Shown here in pieces: positions 8,858-16,904 of a DNA stretch of 32,729 nucleotides. Each line of letters starts with the position of its first letter. The stretch's first letter is position 1. Source of the stretch: JBILCM01 sp044353165 (GTDB taxonomy: Bacteria; Bacillota; Bacilli; Paenibacillales; YIM-B00363); the NCBI GenBank assembly GCA_044353165.1, contig JBILCM010000022.1, positions 1 to 32,729 on the forward strand. The letters are read 5' to 3'. The position numbers and the translations under genes are program-made. The notes beneath the pieces are model-generated. The model searched no databases, was not told where the DNA came from, and was given only the letters and a program-made list of their open reading frames with translations.

Positions 8858-8906
8858 TACATTTTTTAACACTTATCACAACGATGTGCTGGAGCGTGAG
8901 GGTAGC

Positions 8907-9668
8907 ATGGTAAGAAGATGGATAGTCACGATCGTGGGACTGCTGCTGATGGCAGGTTCGGTCATGGGATACAACGCGTACATCGGTCAAGTCAAGCACA
9001 AGGTGGAGACGGTGCAAGCGTTACAGCCTGCTCGACTGATTGCCAGCGGGGAGACGATCCATTCGACCATGATTAGAACGGTAACGATCCCTAAGGAGGC
9101 GTTACAAACCGACGCGATACAAGATGCGAAGCGCATCATCGGCCAGACGACAGTTGTGCCGATCGGACCAGACGAACAGATCGCGTCATGGAAGCTCGCT
9201 GACCGTCGCATGACGCCCCGTAAGGGCGAGCGTTATGTCAGCTTCACCACGGATGAAGTGAGGAATGTTGGGAACATGCTCCGCAAGGGCGATCGTGTCG
9301 ATGTTTGGGTTGAATTCACAAACCCTGCACGTCTAGGGAAACAAGCGATTGGCGCATTGAAGGTGATTGAGAATTTACCGATCGCTAGCATACGCACAGC
9401 AGAAGGCGTTGAGATCGCGGACGGTGTGGCTTATGATGCTGCCTTTCTTTCGACAAGCAAGCTGCGCGAGCAAGTGCGCAGCCATGCGAATGGGAAACCG
9501 TCAATCAATACGTTCATTATGAATGATGCGATATATGAAGCTTATGTGTTCGCGAATTTGAACGGACAGATCAAGCTTTCATTGCCAGATCTATCGTTGC
9601 CGTTGATGAGTGAAGCGCGTGTGACGGCAGCTTTCAAGACATTCCGCGCGGGAGGCGGTGCGCCATGA
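8907..9668 (+). CDS. CpaB/RcpC-like SAF-domain pilus assembly protein
   Basis: The frame is open from 8790, but the upstream part runs through the preceding terminator. The ATG at 8907, with GAGGG upstream, is the sensible start and gives 253 residues. One N-terminal membrane segment (residues 5-23) is followed by a SAF-like region (ARLIASGETIHSTMI, then IIGQTTVVPIGPDEQI) and a KGDRVDVWVEF strand typical of CpaB/RcpC proteins. In Tad systems CpaB is an envelope component of the assembly machine, facing outward. It is the first gene of a block that continues with TadZ-, TadA-, TadB- and TadC-like genes, and its stop overlaps the next start by 4 bases. Confidence 0.8.
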   Translation: MVRRWIVTIVGLLLMAGSVMGYNAYIGQVKHKVETVQALQPARLIASGETIHSTMIRTVTIPKEALQTDAIQDAKRIIGQTTVVPIGPDEQIASWKLADRRMTPRKGERYVSFTTDEVRNVGNMLRKGDRVDVWVEFTNPARLGKQAIGALKVIENLPIASIRTAEGVEIADGVAYDAAFLSTSKLREQVRSHANGKPSINTFIMNDAIYEAYVFANLNGQIKLSLPDLSLPLMSEARVTAAFKTFRAGGGAP

Positions 9669-10870
9669 ATTGGATCGTGGGAATGAGATCAGGCGATTCG
9701 CTCTCAAGCTTGCTCGGTTACGTGCCTGCAAGCGATGCTGTTGCGATTGTGTATGAACGGGAAGCGTTGATTCGCTCGCTGGAGAAGCCCGTGGATGGGG
9801 TCATTGTGCATAATGAACTGTTCGCCGATCGGTATCCTTGGGAGTGGATTGGATCGATCCGACATCAACAACCGTCAGCACACATTGTGATCATTGCAAG
9901 CGACGACGTCTATGACTCGCTATGGCAAGAAGTGCTCGAACGCCTCGCTGCGGAAGCTCGCATCACCGTGGCACCGCTCGGGGCAGATCCGTTCGAAATT
10001 GCCCAACTTGCTTTCGGAACTCTTCCTATAACGCACACGCCAAGTGCTGGCATCGTCACAGCGGTCTGGTCAGCCGCCTGTAAGGACGGCGCCACTACGA
10101 TTGCCTTAAGCACAGCACTGGCACTCGCGCAGCACACGCCACTTCGCATTGGATTGCTCGACCTGAATCTGAAAAATCCGGAACTTCGTCTTTATGTTCC
10201 CCGCGCAAACCATATGCAGAGCAACATTCCCTTGCGACCGAAGCTACAAACCGGGCAGCTACGCGCTGCAGAGTTGTGGGAACAGTGCAGCAGCTACCCC
10301 AGAATCCCGAATCTCAGGCTATTGTTCGGTTCGCATCGAAGGGATACGGCTGTCGATGTATCCCCAGAGATGATCGGAACACTGCTAGAGACGGCCCGGC
10401 TCACGTTCGATATTACTTTACTTGATGTTTCATCGGTTCCTGATAATGCTGCTACGGTGTGTGCGGTGCGCAGCGCCGATTATCGGTGGCTTGTAGCGCA
10501 ACAACACATGGGTTCGTATGTATGGAGTTGGAGCGAGTGGTATGCGTGCTATTGGCAATGGTGCGGTCTTGCGCGCGAGGATATACATGTGCTGTTGAAT
10601 CGGTACACGGTTCAAGGAGAACAACCTGAACGTATGGCTGCTACCATGGGTATGCCGTTGGCAGGCGTTGTGCCGAATGTGGCCAGTCCACGAGGTTTCC
10701 GCTCCGTACAGGAAGAGTCCGTGCTATATGACCGCGCAGGCGTGGCGTATGTCTCCGCTATTCATGGATTGGCCTCCGCCTTGGCAACTGCCGCAGGCGC
10801 AATGCCGCTACCGGTAATGGAGAAACCGCGACGCAAGCCGATTATTCAATTGCTCTCAGGATTATTCTGA
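9665..10870 (+). CDS. TadZ/CpaE-like protein with degenerate P-loop
   Basis: A 401-residue protein placed where tadZ/cpaE normally sits, just ahead of the TadA ATPase gene. An N-terminal receiver-like region (residues 1-115, with HIVIIAS) is followed by a MinD/ParA-like fold (VTAVWSAACKDGATTIALS, then RIGLLDLNLKNPELRLY). The nucleotide loop is abnormal. K140-D-G-A-T-T145 replaces the usual KGGVGKTT, so two positions and the P-loop lysine are missing. TadZ proteins place the assembly machine at its site in the cell. This one probably acts as a scaffold without ATP hydrolysis, which is inference. Its start overlaps the CpaB stop as ATGA. It has no signal peptide. Confidence 0.75.
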   Translation: MNWIVGMRSGDSLSSLLGYVPASDAVAIVYEREALIRSLEKPVDGVIVHNELFADRYPWEWIGSIRHQQPSAHIVIIASDDVYDSLWQEVLERLAAEARITVAPLGADPFEIAQLAFGTLPITHTPSAGIVTAVWSAACKDGATTIALSTALALAQHTPLRIGLLDLNLKNPELRLYVPRANHMQSNIPLRPKLQTGQLRAAELWEQCSSYPRIPNLRLLFGSHRRDTAVDVSPEMIGTLLETARLTFDITLLDVSSVPDNAATVCAVRSADYRWLVAQQHMGSYVWSWSEWYACYWQWCGLAREDIHVLLNRYTVQGEQPERMAATMGMPLAGVVPNVASPRGFRSVQEESVLYDRAGVAYVSAIHGLASALATAAGAMPLPVMEKPRRKPIIQLLSGLF

Positions 10871-10885
10871 AGAAGGAGGATGAGG

Positions 10886-12286
10886 ATGGAACCCTCTGGG
10901 ATGAAAACCCGCACGCGCTTTGATGCAGGGAGTTACTTGCGAGATTTACGCCACATGCAACAGCGTCATACAACTCAAGCTGCAGCCGCGCCGCACTTGC
11001 GCCAAGTCACGCTGCAAGAAGCATCTCACATTATTTATGAGCATCTGATGGAGCGCTCCAAACATGATGATTCCTTGTATCGAGACATTCTGGATGCAGG
11101 CCTCGGGGAGACCGGAGCGCAAACCCGCATGAAAGCCGTCATCAATACGTTGCTTATGGAGTATCAGATGGAGATCGATCGCAGGACGCTCATCGATGAC
11201 TTATCGGCAACCGATTGTGTGTTTGCTACAACATGCGGTGCAGGTCTTATTGAAGATTTAAAACAGCTGCCGGATGTGGAAGAGGTGCAAGTGATCGGAC
11301 GAAGCATCTTCCTCATCCGCGGCGGTCGTCAGACGTTGCATCATCGCACATTCGCTAGTCTCGAGGAGGTTCGATTGCTGCAAGAAAGGCTTGCGCTGTG
11401 CGGGAAGAAGCCGATTAGCGAACGTCAACCATTCGTTCAGTCGTACTTGTGGAATAAGTCCAGATTGGTGATGACGCGAGAACCATATACAGACGTGCCC
11501 AGTATCCATATTCGTAATTTTATCGTGCGTGACGTGACGTTGGAGAAATTGATTGAATTGGGCACCCTCAATGCCAACATCGCTGCGCTGCTGAAGCTAT
11601 TGGTAACCTATCATGCTAGCTTTTTAATCGGTGGCGGCACGAATACGGGCAAGACGACGTTGCTGTATGCGTTGGCTTCCGAAATTCCTGAAGAAGAGCG
11701 AATCCGCACATTGGAGAAAGAATTCGAGATCTCCCTACGTGAAAGGTTAAAAGGAAGACGGAACATCCTAGCCGCGCGAGAAACGCTCGAATCGGATTTA
11801 CCGATGGAAGACGCCTTCAAGCCGTTGCTCGTGATGAGTCCAGAGTGGGTCATCGTGGGCGAAGCGAAGGGTGCCGAAGTGTCACAGATGGTCCAAGGCG
11901 CGCTGCGCGGGCATGATGTCATGGGCACGATGCACACGAAATATCGGGAGTCGTTCCTATCCGATGTGGTCGATATGTTGAAACAAGATGGACGTGCGCA
12001 TGAAGTTGCGGATGCACAGCGCCGCATAGCACGGGCTTTCAACATCCTCGTATTTCTTCGGTTGGTGAAGATCAACGGTTGTATGCGGCGGATCGTGACG
12101 GAAGTCACGGAATTGTTCGTGGACGATCAGTCACAACCTTGTGTACGCCCGCTCGTAGTCTGGGATTATGAACGCAAGGACTGGATTGCCACAGGTGCAC
12201 CACTCAGCTTCCCTTTGCGCAATCATCTGCTCTCACACGGAGCTTCACCCTCTGCTTTCCAAGCGTTAGGGGTGTGGGATATATGA
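10886..12286 (+). CDS. TadA/CpaF-like secretion ATPase
   Basis: A type II/IV secretion ATPase that powers pilus assembly or protein export from the cytoplasmic face. Walker A is GGGTNTGKTT with the lysine near residue 256. The Asp-box region is RTLEKEFEISL, Walker B is EWVIVGEAKG, and the His-box region includes GTMHTK. In Walker B a lysine replaces the arginine of the usual VGEVRG. AAGGAGG (10873-10879) directly abuts the ATG at 10880. The ATG at 10886 leaves a 6-base gap and is the better start, giving 466 residues. The stop overlaps the TadB-like start as ATGA. Confidence 0.9.
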   Translation: MEPSGMKTRTRFDAGSYLRDLRHMQQRHTTQAAAAPHLRQVTLQEASHIIYEHLMERSKHDDSLYRDILDAGLGETGAQTRMKAVINTLLMEYQMEIDRRTLIDDLSATDCVFATTCGAGLIEDLKQLPDVEEVQVIGRSIFLIRGGRQTLHHRTFASLEEVRLLQERLALCGKKPISERQPFVQSYLWNKSRLVMTREPYTDVPSIHIRNFIVRDVTLEKLIELGTLNANIAALLKLLVTYHASFLIGGGTNTGKTTLLYALASEIPEEERIRTLEKEFEISLRERLKGRRNILAARETLESDLPMEDAFKPLLVMSPEWVIVGEAKGAEVSQMVQGALRGHDVMGTMHTKYRESFLSDVVDMLKQDGRAHEVADAQRRIARAFNILVFLRLVKINGCMRRIVTEVTELFVDDQSQPCVRPLVVWDYERKDWIATGAPLSFPLRNHLLSHGASPSAFQALGVWDI

Positions 12287-13254
12287 GTACCGTATGGCAA
12301 CCCATGATCGTTGCGCTATGGGCAACAGGAACGGCCCTGGTTTTGTTGCCCTGGCTAACGTGGGCCTTATTACGCTGGCGTGAGAGCAACACAGAACGTG
12401 TGCTATTAAGCTTGGTGAGGCCGACAATCATCAACAGATCCGCTTGGCGTGAACTGCCCTGGCTACGTCGCTTGACAGACGAATTGGAAATTGCTGAAAT
12501 TCGCTTGCCGATGGAGGCGCTGCTCGGGACCATGGTGTTCTTCGGTGTGGCCGGTTGGTTTGCGGTGGATGGTGCAATTGTAGGTTTGCAACAACGATAT
12601 GCATTAGATGGAGATCGTCTAATACAGGTCAATGCCTGGATGCTCAATGGAATCTCGGCCGTTCTAGTCGGTTCCTTACCCTATTTTTACGTAAAATTTC
12701 GACTGCAACACAAGCGCCACCGCATTGCGCTGGATATGATCAAGCTGGTGCAGAACTTCATTGGCCATTACAATAACGGGCGCACGATTCAAGAGATGAT
12801 CAGCCGTGCGAGCGATACGATGCCGGACGCTATTCACTCCGAGTGGAAAAGGTTGGAGGTTGGCGCACATATGCAAACATCGCTCGAAGAGGCGCTGTTT
12901 ACGTTCGCTCGACGAACGGATAATGTGTGGGCTGAAGATTTGGCGGACATCTTGATCATTAAACACAAGTACGGCAATGACGTAATGGATGCACTGCATA
13001 AGCTCATGATCGACATGCAGGTGGCGCGCAGGAATGAAGAGCGTCGGCTTGCGATGGTGACGGTATATCGGATTGGCACGAGTATCATGATTGGGTTTGC
13101 CTTCTTTATTGTGTATTTTAACGTCTTTGCGGATGGTACGAATTACAAACATTATTTTATAAGCCCTATGGGCAGAACGTTGCTCTTGTGCTCAGGAGCT
13201 GTGCTCTTTGTCTCGTTGATGATGGTTGTACGCACAGGAAGGCGAAGTTTCTGA
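12283..13254 (+). CDS. TadB-like inner-membrane platform protein
   Basis: A 323-residue membrane protein with an N-terminal pair of hydrophobic segments (about residues 9-28 and 78-98), a third near 115-135, and two at the C-terminus (about 268-288 and 300-318). The cytoplasmic stretch between them carries the type II secretion F-like domain (ALDMIKLVQNF, then GRTIQEMISRAS). It is placed between TadA and a TadC-like gene, as in Tad operons. The ATG at 12283 overlaps the TadA stop; a GTG nine bases upstream is possible but has no better ribosome site. It should form the membrane base with TadC. Confidence 0.8.
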   Translation: MSTVWQPMIVALWATGTALVLLPWLTWALLRWRESNTERVLLSLVRPTIINRSAWRELPWLRRLTDELEIAEIRLPMEALLGTMVFFGVAGWFAVDGAIVGLQQRYALDGDRLIQVNAWMLNGISAVLVGSLPYFYVKFRLQHKRHRIALDMIKLVQNFIGHYNNGRTIQEMISRASDTMPDAIHSEWKRLEVGAHMQTSLEEALFTFARRTDNVWAEDLADILIIKHKYGNDVMDALHKLMIDMQVARRNEERRLAMVTVYRIGTSIMIGFAFFIVYFNVFADGTNYKHYFISPMGRTLLLCSGAVLFVSLMMVVRTGRRSF

Positions 13255-13264
13255 GGAGGCATGA

Positions 13265-14152
13265 ATGATGGATTTCGTGTGGTTTTCCTTGTTTATGCTT
13301 GGATCTGGAATCGCAATATTCGCATGGCTTGCGCCCGTATATCGGATGCGCAGTGCCTACACACCCATCCAGGAACTGGCGGAACGTTGGCGCCGACGTT
13401 CCACGGAAGTCGGTCGACTGGAATTGCCCGCAGTGACACCGCCCGAGCAAGCCTATCTTGAACTTGCTCGTGTGGCTGGCATCACCTGGCCGTATCGTCA
13501 ATATATGCTGGCGCGCATACTCGCAGCCTCGGGTGGAAGCACGCTTATGCTCATAAATTCCATGGTGTTATCCGACCACTCCATGACCTTGAGCTTTCTG
13601 GATGTTGTGAAACGGCTTGGGGTCGCGGGAGGAATAGGTGCCCTGCTCTGGGTGTTGCCGGCGGGGATAATGAATGCCATTGCAATGCAACGCCGCGCCA
13701 TCTATTTAGCTGAAATCTCAAAATTTTCACATCGCTTGGCGATCTGCATGACAGATAAGGCGGATATCCGTGAATTGATCTTACGGGCCGGTCGACCGCT
13801 ACGGTTACTACAGCCGCACATTCACAAGCTGGCCGGACAATGGGGGAATGATCAGCGGGCAGCGATCATTGCATTCAAGGATGGGGTAGGCATCTCAGAA
13901 GCATATCCGTTGGTCAATGCCTTCACAGCGATCAGCCGCGCCAAAGCGTCAGACATCGGCCGGTTGCTGGTTGAACATTCCCGCAGTATTGACGCCACGC
14001 TCGAATCGGAGCTCAATCGCCGTATCGAGAACGCGCCAGTGTGGATTAGTTTTTATATCATGATTCCATTCTTTGTGTGTTTACTGCTGTTTATTTATCC
14101 TTGGGTGTTAACCGTCTTGGAGCAGATGAAAGTGAGCTTCACAGTGGGGTGA
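13265..14152 (+). CDS. TadC-like inner-membrane platform protein
   Basis: A 295-residue membrane protein after the TadB-like gene. Hydrophobic segments lie at about residues 3-22, 82-100, 115-137 and 260-282. The middle region (ISKFSHRLAICMTDKADIRELILRAG) is the expected cytoplasmic part. AGGAGG at 13254-13259 lies 5 bases before the ATG at 13265; the next ATG at 13268 is also possible. The pairing with TadB is by position and topology, because the sequence has diverged from well-known TadC proteins. Confidence 0.72.
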   Translation: MMDFVWFSLFMLGSGIAIFAWLAPVYRMRSAYTPIQELAERWRRRSTEVGRLELPAVTPPEQAYLELARVAGITWPYRQYMLARILAASGGSTLMLINSMVLSDHSMTLSFLDVVKRLGVAGGIGALLWVLPAGIMNAIAMQRRAIYLAEISKFSHRLAICMTDKADIRELILRAGRPLRLLQPHIHKLAGQWGNDQRAAIIAFKDGVGISEAYPLVNAFTAISRAKASDIGRLLVEHSRSIDATLESELNRRIENAPVWISFYIMIPFFVCLLLFIYPWVLTVLEQMKVSFTVG

Positions 14153-14186
14153 ATACGATTGAAATTCGGGAAGGGGGGTGTTGCCT

Positions 14187-14327
14187 ATGGGGCAATTGGT
14201 CATCGCGCTCGCACTCGCGGTGTTGTTGTTAGGGTCTGTCATGTACACGTTCGGAACGCAGATTGGACCTGCCGCCAACGATGCAGGCGAATCTACGGCG
14301 CTATCCATTCGTCAGGCATTCGAGTAA
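14187..14327 (+). CDS. Miniature pilin-like protein 1 (46 aa)
   Basis: A short frame with AAGGGGGG 8 bases before the ATG. The product starts MGQLVIALALAVLLLGSVMY and ends with a polar tail (TALSIRQAFE). It is one hydrophobic helix plus a short polar end, like the N-terminal helix of a Flp pilin but without a leader peptide or the glutamate at position 5 of mature pilins. It is the first of three tandem genes of this kind, directly after TadC, where pilin genes can occur. The DNA at 14218-14234 is identical over 17 bases to 14408-14424 in the next gene, which points to duplication. It could instead be a small membrane subunit of the machine. Confidence 0.65.
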   Translation: MGQLVIALALAVLLLGSVMYTFGTQIGPAANDAGESTALSIRQAFE

Positions 14328-14376
14328 GCAAGCATCAACCGAATCACAAAAAATGAGACCAACGGAGGAATGTAAC

Positions 14377-14550
14377 ATGAGTCAGATTGGTGTAGCTTTG
14401 GCGTTAACGGTGTTGTTGTTAGGGGCGGCCATTTTTATTGGGAAAGAAATTTCCACACAGGCGATAGACCGCGGCGGAGATATTAAAAGCTCACTTTCCG
14501 GTGCGACGGTGAATTCCACAACCGGTGTTGTGACAGTCACGACTCCCTAG
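14377..14550 (+). CDS. Miniature pilin-like protein 2 (57 aa)
   Basis: ACGGAGGAA provides a strong ribosome site before the ATG at 14377. The product begins MSQIGVALALTVLLLGAAIF, then a charged GKEIS turn, then a Thr/Ser/Gly-rich tail ending TTGVVTVTTP. The hydrophobic core TVLLLG aligns with AVLLLG of the gene before it, and the two share a 17-base identical stretch. There is no prepilin leader. The beta-prone Thr/Val tail sets it apart from its neighbours and could be the part exposed on a filament. It has the strongest ribosome site of the three, so it may be the major subunit; this is inference. Confidence 0.68.
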   Translation: MSQIGVALALTVLLLGAAIFIGKEISTQAIDRGGDIKSSLSGATVNSTTGVVTVTTP

Positions 14551-14564
14551 CGTAGACAACAGAC

Positions 14565-14720
14565 ATGTCGAAATTACTAGTTTCTTTGTCGCTCTTGGTG
14601 ATCATGTTTGGCATCGCACTCTACGTCTTCCAGGGCGGTGCCGGTGTAACAGATGCTGTCATCGATGGGCATGACAACATTCTAAATCAAGTTCGAGGGT
14701 TTGATTATGTCAGTGATTGA
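14565..14720 (+). CDS. Miniature pilin-like protein 3 (51 aa)
   Basis: An ATG at 14565 opens a 51-codon frame beginning MSKLLVSLSLLVIMFGIALY, followed by a polar tail rich in Asp and Gly (GGAGVTDAVIDGHDNILNQV). Layout and size match the two genes before it, but DNA identity is lower. It lacks a clear ribosome site, so it may depend on coupling to the gene upstream, 14 bases away. Its 3' end overlaps the next gene (start 14707) by 14 bases. The order and topology support a real gene, but the weak start keeps confidence moderate. Confidence 0.55.
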   Translation: MSKLLVSLSLLVIMFGIALYVFQGGAGVTDAVIDGHDNILNQVRGFDYVSD

Positions 14721-15210
14721 TGGCAAAGAAGCGCACCCCAAGCCGGGTGTGCTGCGCGATGAGCGCGGGGGAGCGGATACACTCATTATTACATTGTTGG
14801 TCGTTCCCCTGCTGCTTTTCTTAAGTTTCATCAGTGTGCCTTTCTTCGTGTATATCATGAAAGCCAATCATTTGAATATGACAGCCAATCATGCGTTGAA
14901 GGAAGCGGAGTCTATCGGTTACGTGAGTCCATCGGTCATCGACGCAACCCGTGTTCGGTTATCATCATTGGGGCTGGGTTCCATTACCCAAGCGGGAGTG
15001 GTCTACCCGTCTTTCGCTGGTAGCACGACGAATCAGGTGTTACGCGATGATGTCGACCCAACCGTGACACTCGTTATTACTTATCCCGCGCCCAACTTAA
15101 CGCGAATGCTAAGTGCACTCGGACGTCAAGGGGCTCAGGATGAACAGGAAGGATTTTATCGGGTGGTGCTACATGGCAGAAGCGAGGCATATGAGAACGT
15201 TGCTCCATGA
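14707..15210 (+). CDS. TadE-like / minor pseudopilin-like membrane protein
   Basis: The frame is open from a TTG at 14701, but GAGGG at 14695-14699 is best spaced for the ATG at 14707, giving 167 residues. After a polar N-terminus comes DERGGADTL, then one hydrophobic segment (LIITLLVVPLLLFLSFISVPFF), then an extracellular domain of about 115 residues. A DERG-type motif just before a hydrophobic helix is typical of TadE/TadF-type minor pilins of Gram-positive Tad systems; some annotations call such proteins DUF4320. The helix lacks the usual glutamate. It overlaps both the small gene before it and the TadE-like gene after it. Confidence 0.62.
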   Translation: MSVIDGKEAHPKPGVLRDERGGADTLIITLLVVPLLLFLSFISVPFFVYIMKANHLNMTANHALKEAESIGYVSPSVIDATRVRLSSLGLGSITQAGVVYPSFAGSTTNQVLRDDVDPTVTLVITYPAPNLTRMLSALGRQGAQDEQEGFYRVVLHGRSEAYENVAP

Positions 15211-15730
15211 CGAACGAGGCGGAGCACACATACTAGTATTTACGTTGCTTGCGATTGGGTTTTCTGTGTTGTTGTTCGTCGCGTCCATCCAGTGGATGCT
15301 TCAATCCGCGAACAAAACCAAAAGTAAGCTAGCGCTTGATCGGGCAGTGCATGCCGCTTCGTTGCATGTAGATCCTTATGAAGCCGCTTCTGGACGACTC
15401 GTATGGGACGAAGTTGCCGGCGAGGCTGATTTCTACCGTTATTTGCAATTGAACTTTCAGTTGGAAGAGGCAGGACAACCACAGGCAGGAAGTCATCTGC
15501 CGGCATCGCCGATAGTGCATACACTCGAATTTGTGACGAGCGCTACGTATCCAGCAGTGATTGAACGCGTCGTGGACGTCATGAGTGATGGAGCATCGAT
15601 AGCATCCCGACACGTCGAAGTGACCGTCTACGGTCCTTCTGTTGTCGCGATCGTGGAAGTGCGTCAACAAGGATTGGGCCGCACAGAACCGATCTTGCTG
15701 TCTAGCGTCGCCAGCATTCGATTCCGCTGA
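15173..15730 (+). CDS. TadE/TadG-like minor pseudopilin-like protein
   Basis: Carries the same motif as the previous gene: HDERGGAHIL, followed by a hydrophobic helix (VFTLLAIGFSVLLFVASIQW) and an outer domain to residue 185. Starts at 15173 (preceded by GGGTGG) or 15191 (preceded by GCGAGG) are both possible; 15173 is used. The frame extends upstream to 15113, but that part lies inside the preceding gene. The outer domain has repeated beta-strand-like stretches (SRHVEVTVYGPSVVAIVEV). It probably functions with the preceding protein as a pair of minor pilins or tip-anchoring proteins. No catalytic motif is seen. Confidence 0.62.
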   Translation: MAEARHMRTLLHDERGGAHILVFTLLAIGFSVLLFVASIQWMLQSANKTKSKLALDRAVHAASLHVDPYEAASGRLVWDEVAGEADFYRYLQLNFQLEEAGQPQAGSHLPASPIVHTLEFVTSATYPAVIERVVDVMSDGASIASRHVEVTVYGPSVVAIVEVRQQGLGRTEPILLSSVASIRFR

Positions 15731-15773
15731 ACCTTTTTCAACACCGATTTCATTATTTGACGGAGGTAACACC

Positions 15774-16880
15774 ATGAGGTTCAGATGGATGACCATAGCA
15801 ATCGTAATTGCGTTGTTTGCAGGAACACCTCACTCGTTCGCGGCAGATGTTAATGATACTTACCCCATCGCGGTTCTCGTTAATTACAACAAGGTGCAAT
15901 TTCCTGACAACTTTCCTCCTTACATCACGGCGGATGGCCGAACGATGGTGCCGGTTCGCGGTGTGTTCGAAGAAATGCATGCCGTGGTCACCTGGGGATG
16001 GAACGAGGCGAAGAAGATTGTAGTAACGGCTAGCCATAATGGCGATGAGGTCGTATTAGCGGTCGGGGAACCGCATGCGAAGGTGAACGGCCGCACGATC
16101 GCCCTCGATGCGCCGCCGGAAATCCGCAACAACCGGATGTGTGTGCCGCTCAGATTTCTTTCCGAAGCGTTCGGGGGGGAAGTCACCTGGGTACCTAGAA
16201 GTGAAAGCGGTCACCCATTCGATTACATTCGGATTGACGGCCAATTTCGCTTCGAGGAGAAACGCGTGGAATGGGTACCGAAGTTTCACACGGTTGGGTA
16301 TGGAGAACCGATACCCGTGGCGAGTTTTCCGATTGTGATTACGGGGAAGGAAGTCAGGCTGACCATCCATAACATCACGAATTCTGGCGAGGTTTATCAT
16401 GCGCCCAACAGTAACATTCTACTATCTCGCATGGACATTGCACCGGGAAATCCATATCTCGGACCGTTCAACGCTCGTGAGGAGATGAGTCGGTTGGGGA
16501 TGTATATGCTGCTACATTACGCACTGATACGGCTTGAAGTTGAGATCGAAGCTTTAACTTCTAACGGGTTTCAATACGACGAAATGACGATATTAAACAA
16601 TATATTTCAAACAGAAAGCCATTCGGATTTTAATAATACAAACTTTGCTTCCACTGTGTATTCACAAATAAATTCAAATCCACCCAGGTGGCCTCCGGAG
16701 AAGTTCTCGGGATTTGTGAAGCCGAAGTTATTAAGCGAAGGGGAGAAATTAAAAACCATCGTTCCATTAAGATATTATTTGTCTGCTAGTAAACCCAATG
16801 TAACTATAAAAATGAACATGAGATCCAGAGGTTTACCTGAAATGATATCGTTTGATTACTTGCCATCTCCAATTAAGTAA
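15774..16880 (+). CDS. Secreted protein with copper amine oxidase N-terminal (stalk) domain
   Basis: ACGGAGGTAAC precedes the ATG at 15774, giving 368 residues; the longer upstream frame is the tail of the preceding gene in another frame. A signal peptide (RWMTIAIVIALFAGTPHSFA) ends near residue 23. Residues about 30-160 form a copper amine oxidase N-like domain, with the signatures GRTMVPVRGVFEEM, VTWGWNEAKKIV and RMCVPLRFLSEAFG. In Bacillota this domain is common in wall-associated proteins and rarely has oxidase activity. The C-terminal 200 residues are unrecognised. Base composition turns AT-rich after about 16560. Placed after the minor pilin-like genes, it may be a wall or surface partner of the pilus machine. 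Confidence 0.78.
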   Translation: MRFRWMTIAIVIALFAGTPHSFAADVNDTYPIAVLVNYNKVQFPDNFPPYITADGRTMVPVRGVFEEMHAVVTWGWNEAKKIVVTASHNGDEVVLAVGEPHAKVNGRTIALDAPPEIRNNRMCVPLRFLSEAFGGEVTWVPRSESGHPFDYIRIDGQFRFEEKRVEWVPKFHTVGYGEPIPVASFPIVITGKEVRLTIHNITNSGEVYHAPNSNILLSRMDIAPGNPYLGPFNAREEMSRLGMYMLLHYALIRLEVEIEALTSNGFQYDEMTILNNIFQTESHSDFNNTNFASTVYSQINSNPPRWPPEKFSGFVKPKLLSEGEKLKTIVPLRYYLSASKPNVTIKMNMRSRGLPEMISFDYLPSPIK

Positions 16881-16904
16881 CAGCAGGAGGGCCGATACAT
16901 TCTT

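Noticed and set aside
8790..8906. Upstream extension of the CpaB-like gene
   Set aside because: It runs through a strong terminator hairpin; the ATG at 8907 has a ribosome site and starts the membrane segment correctly.
15642..15773. Longer start for the stalk-domain protein
   Set aside because: The extension overlaps the previous gene in another frame and removes the signal peptide from the N-terminus; the ATG at 15774 follows a strong ribosome site.
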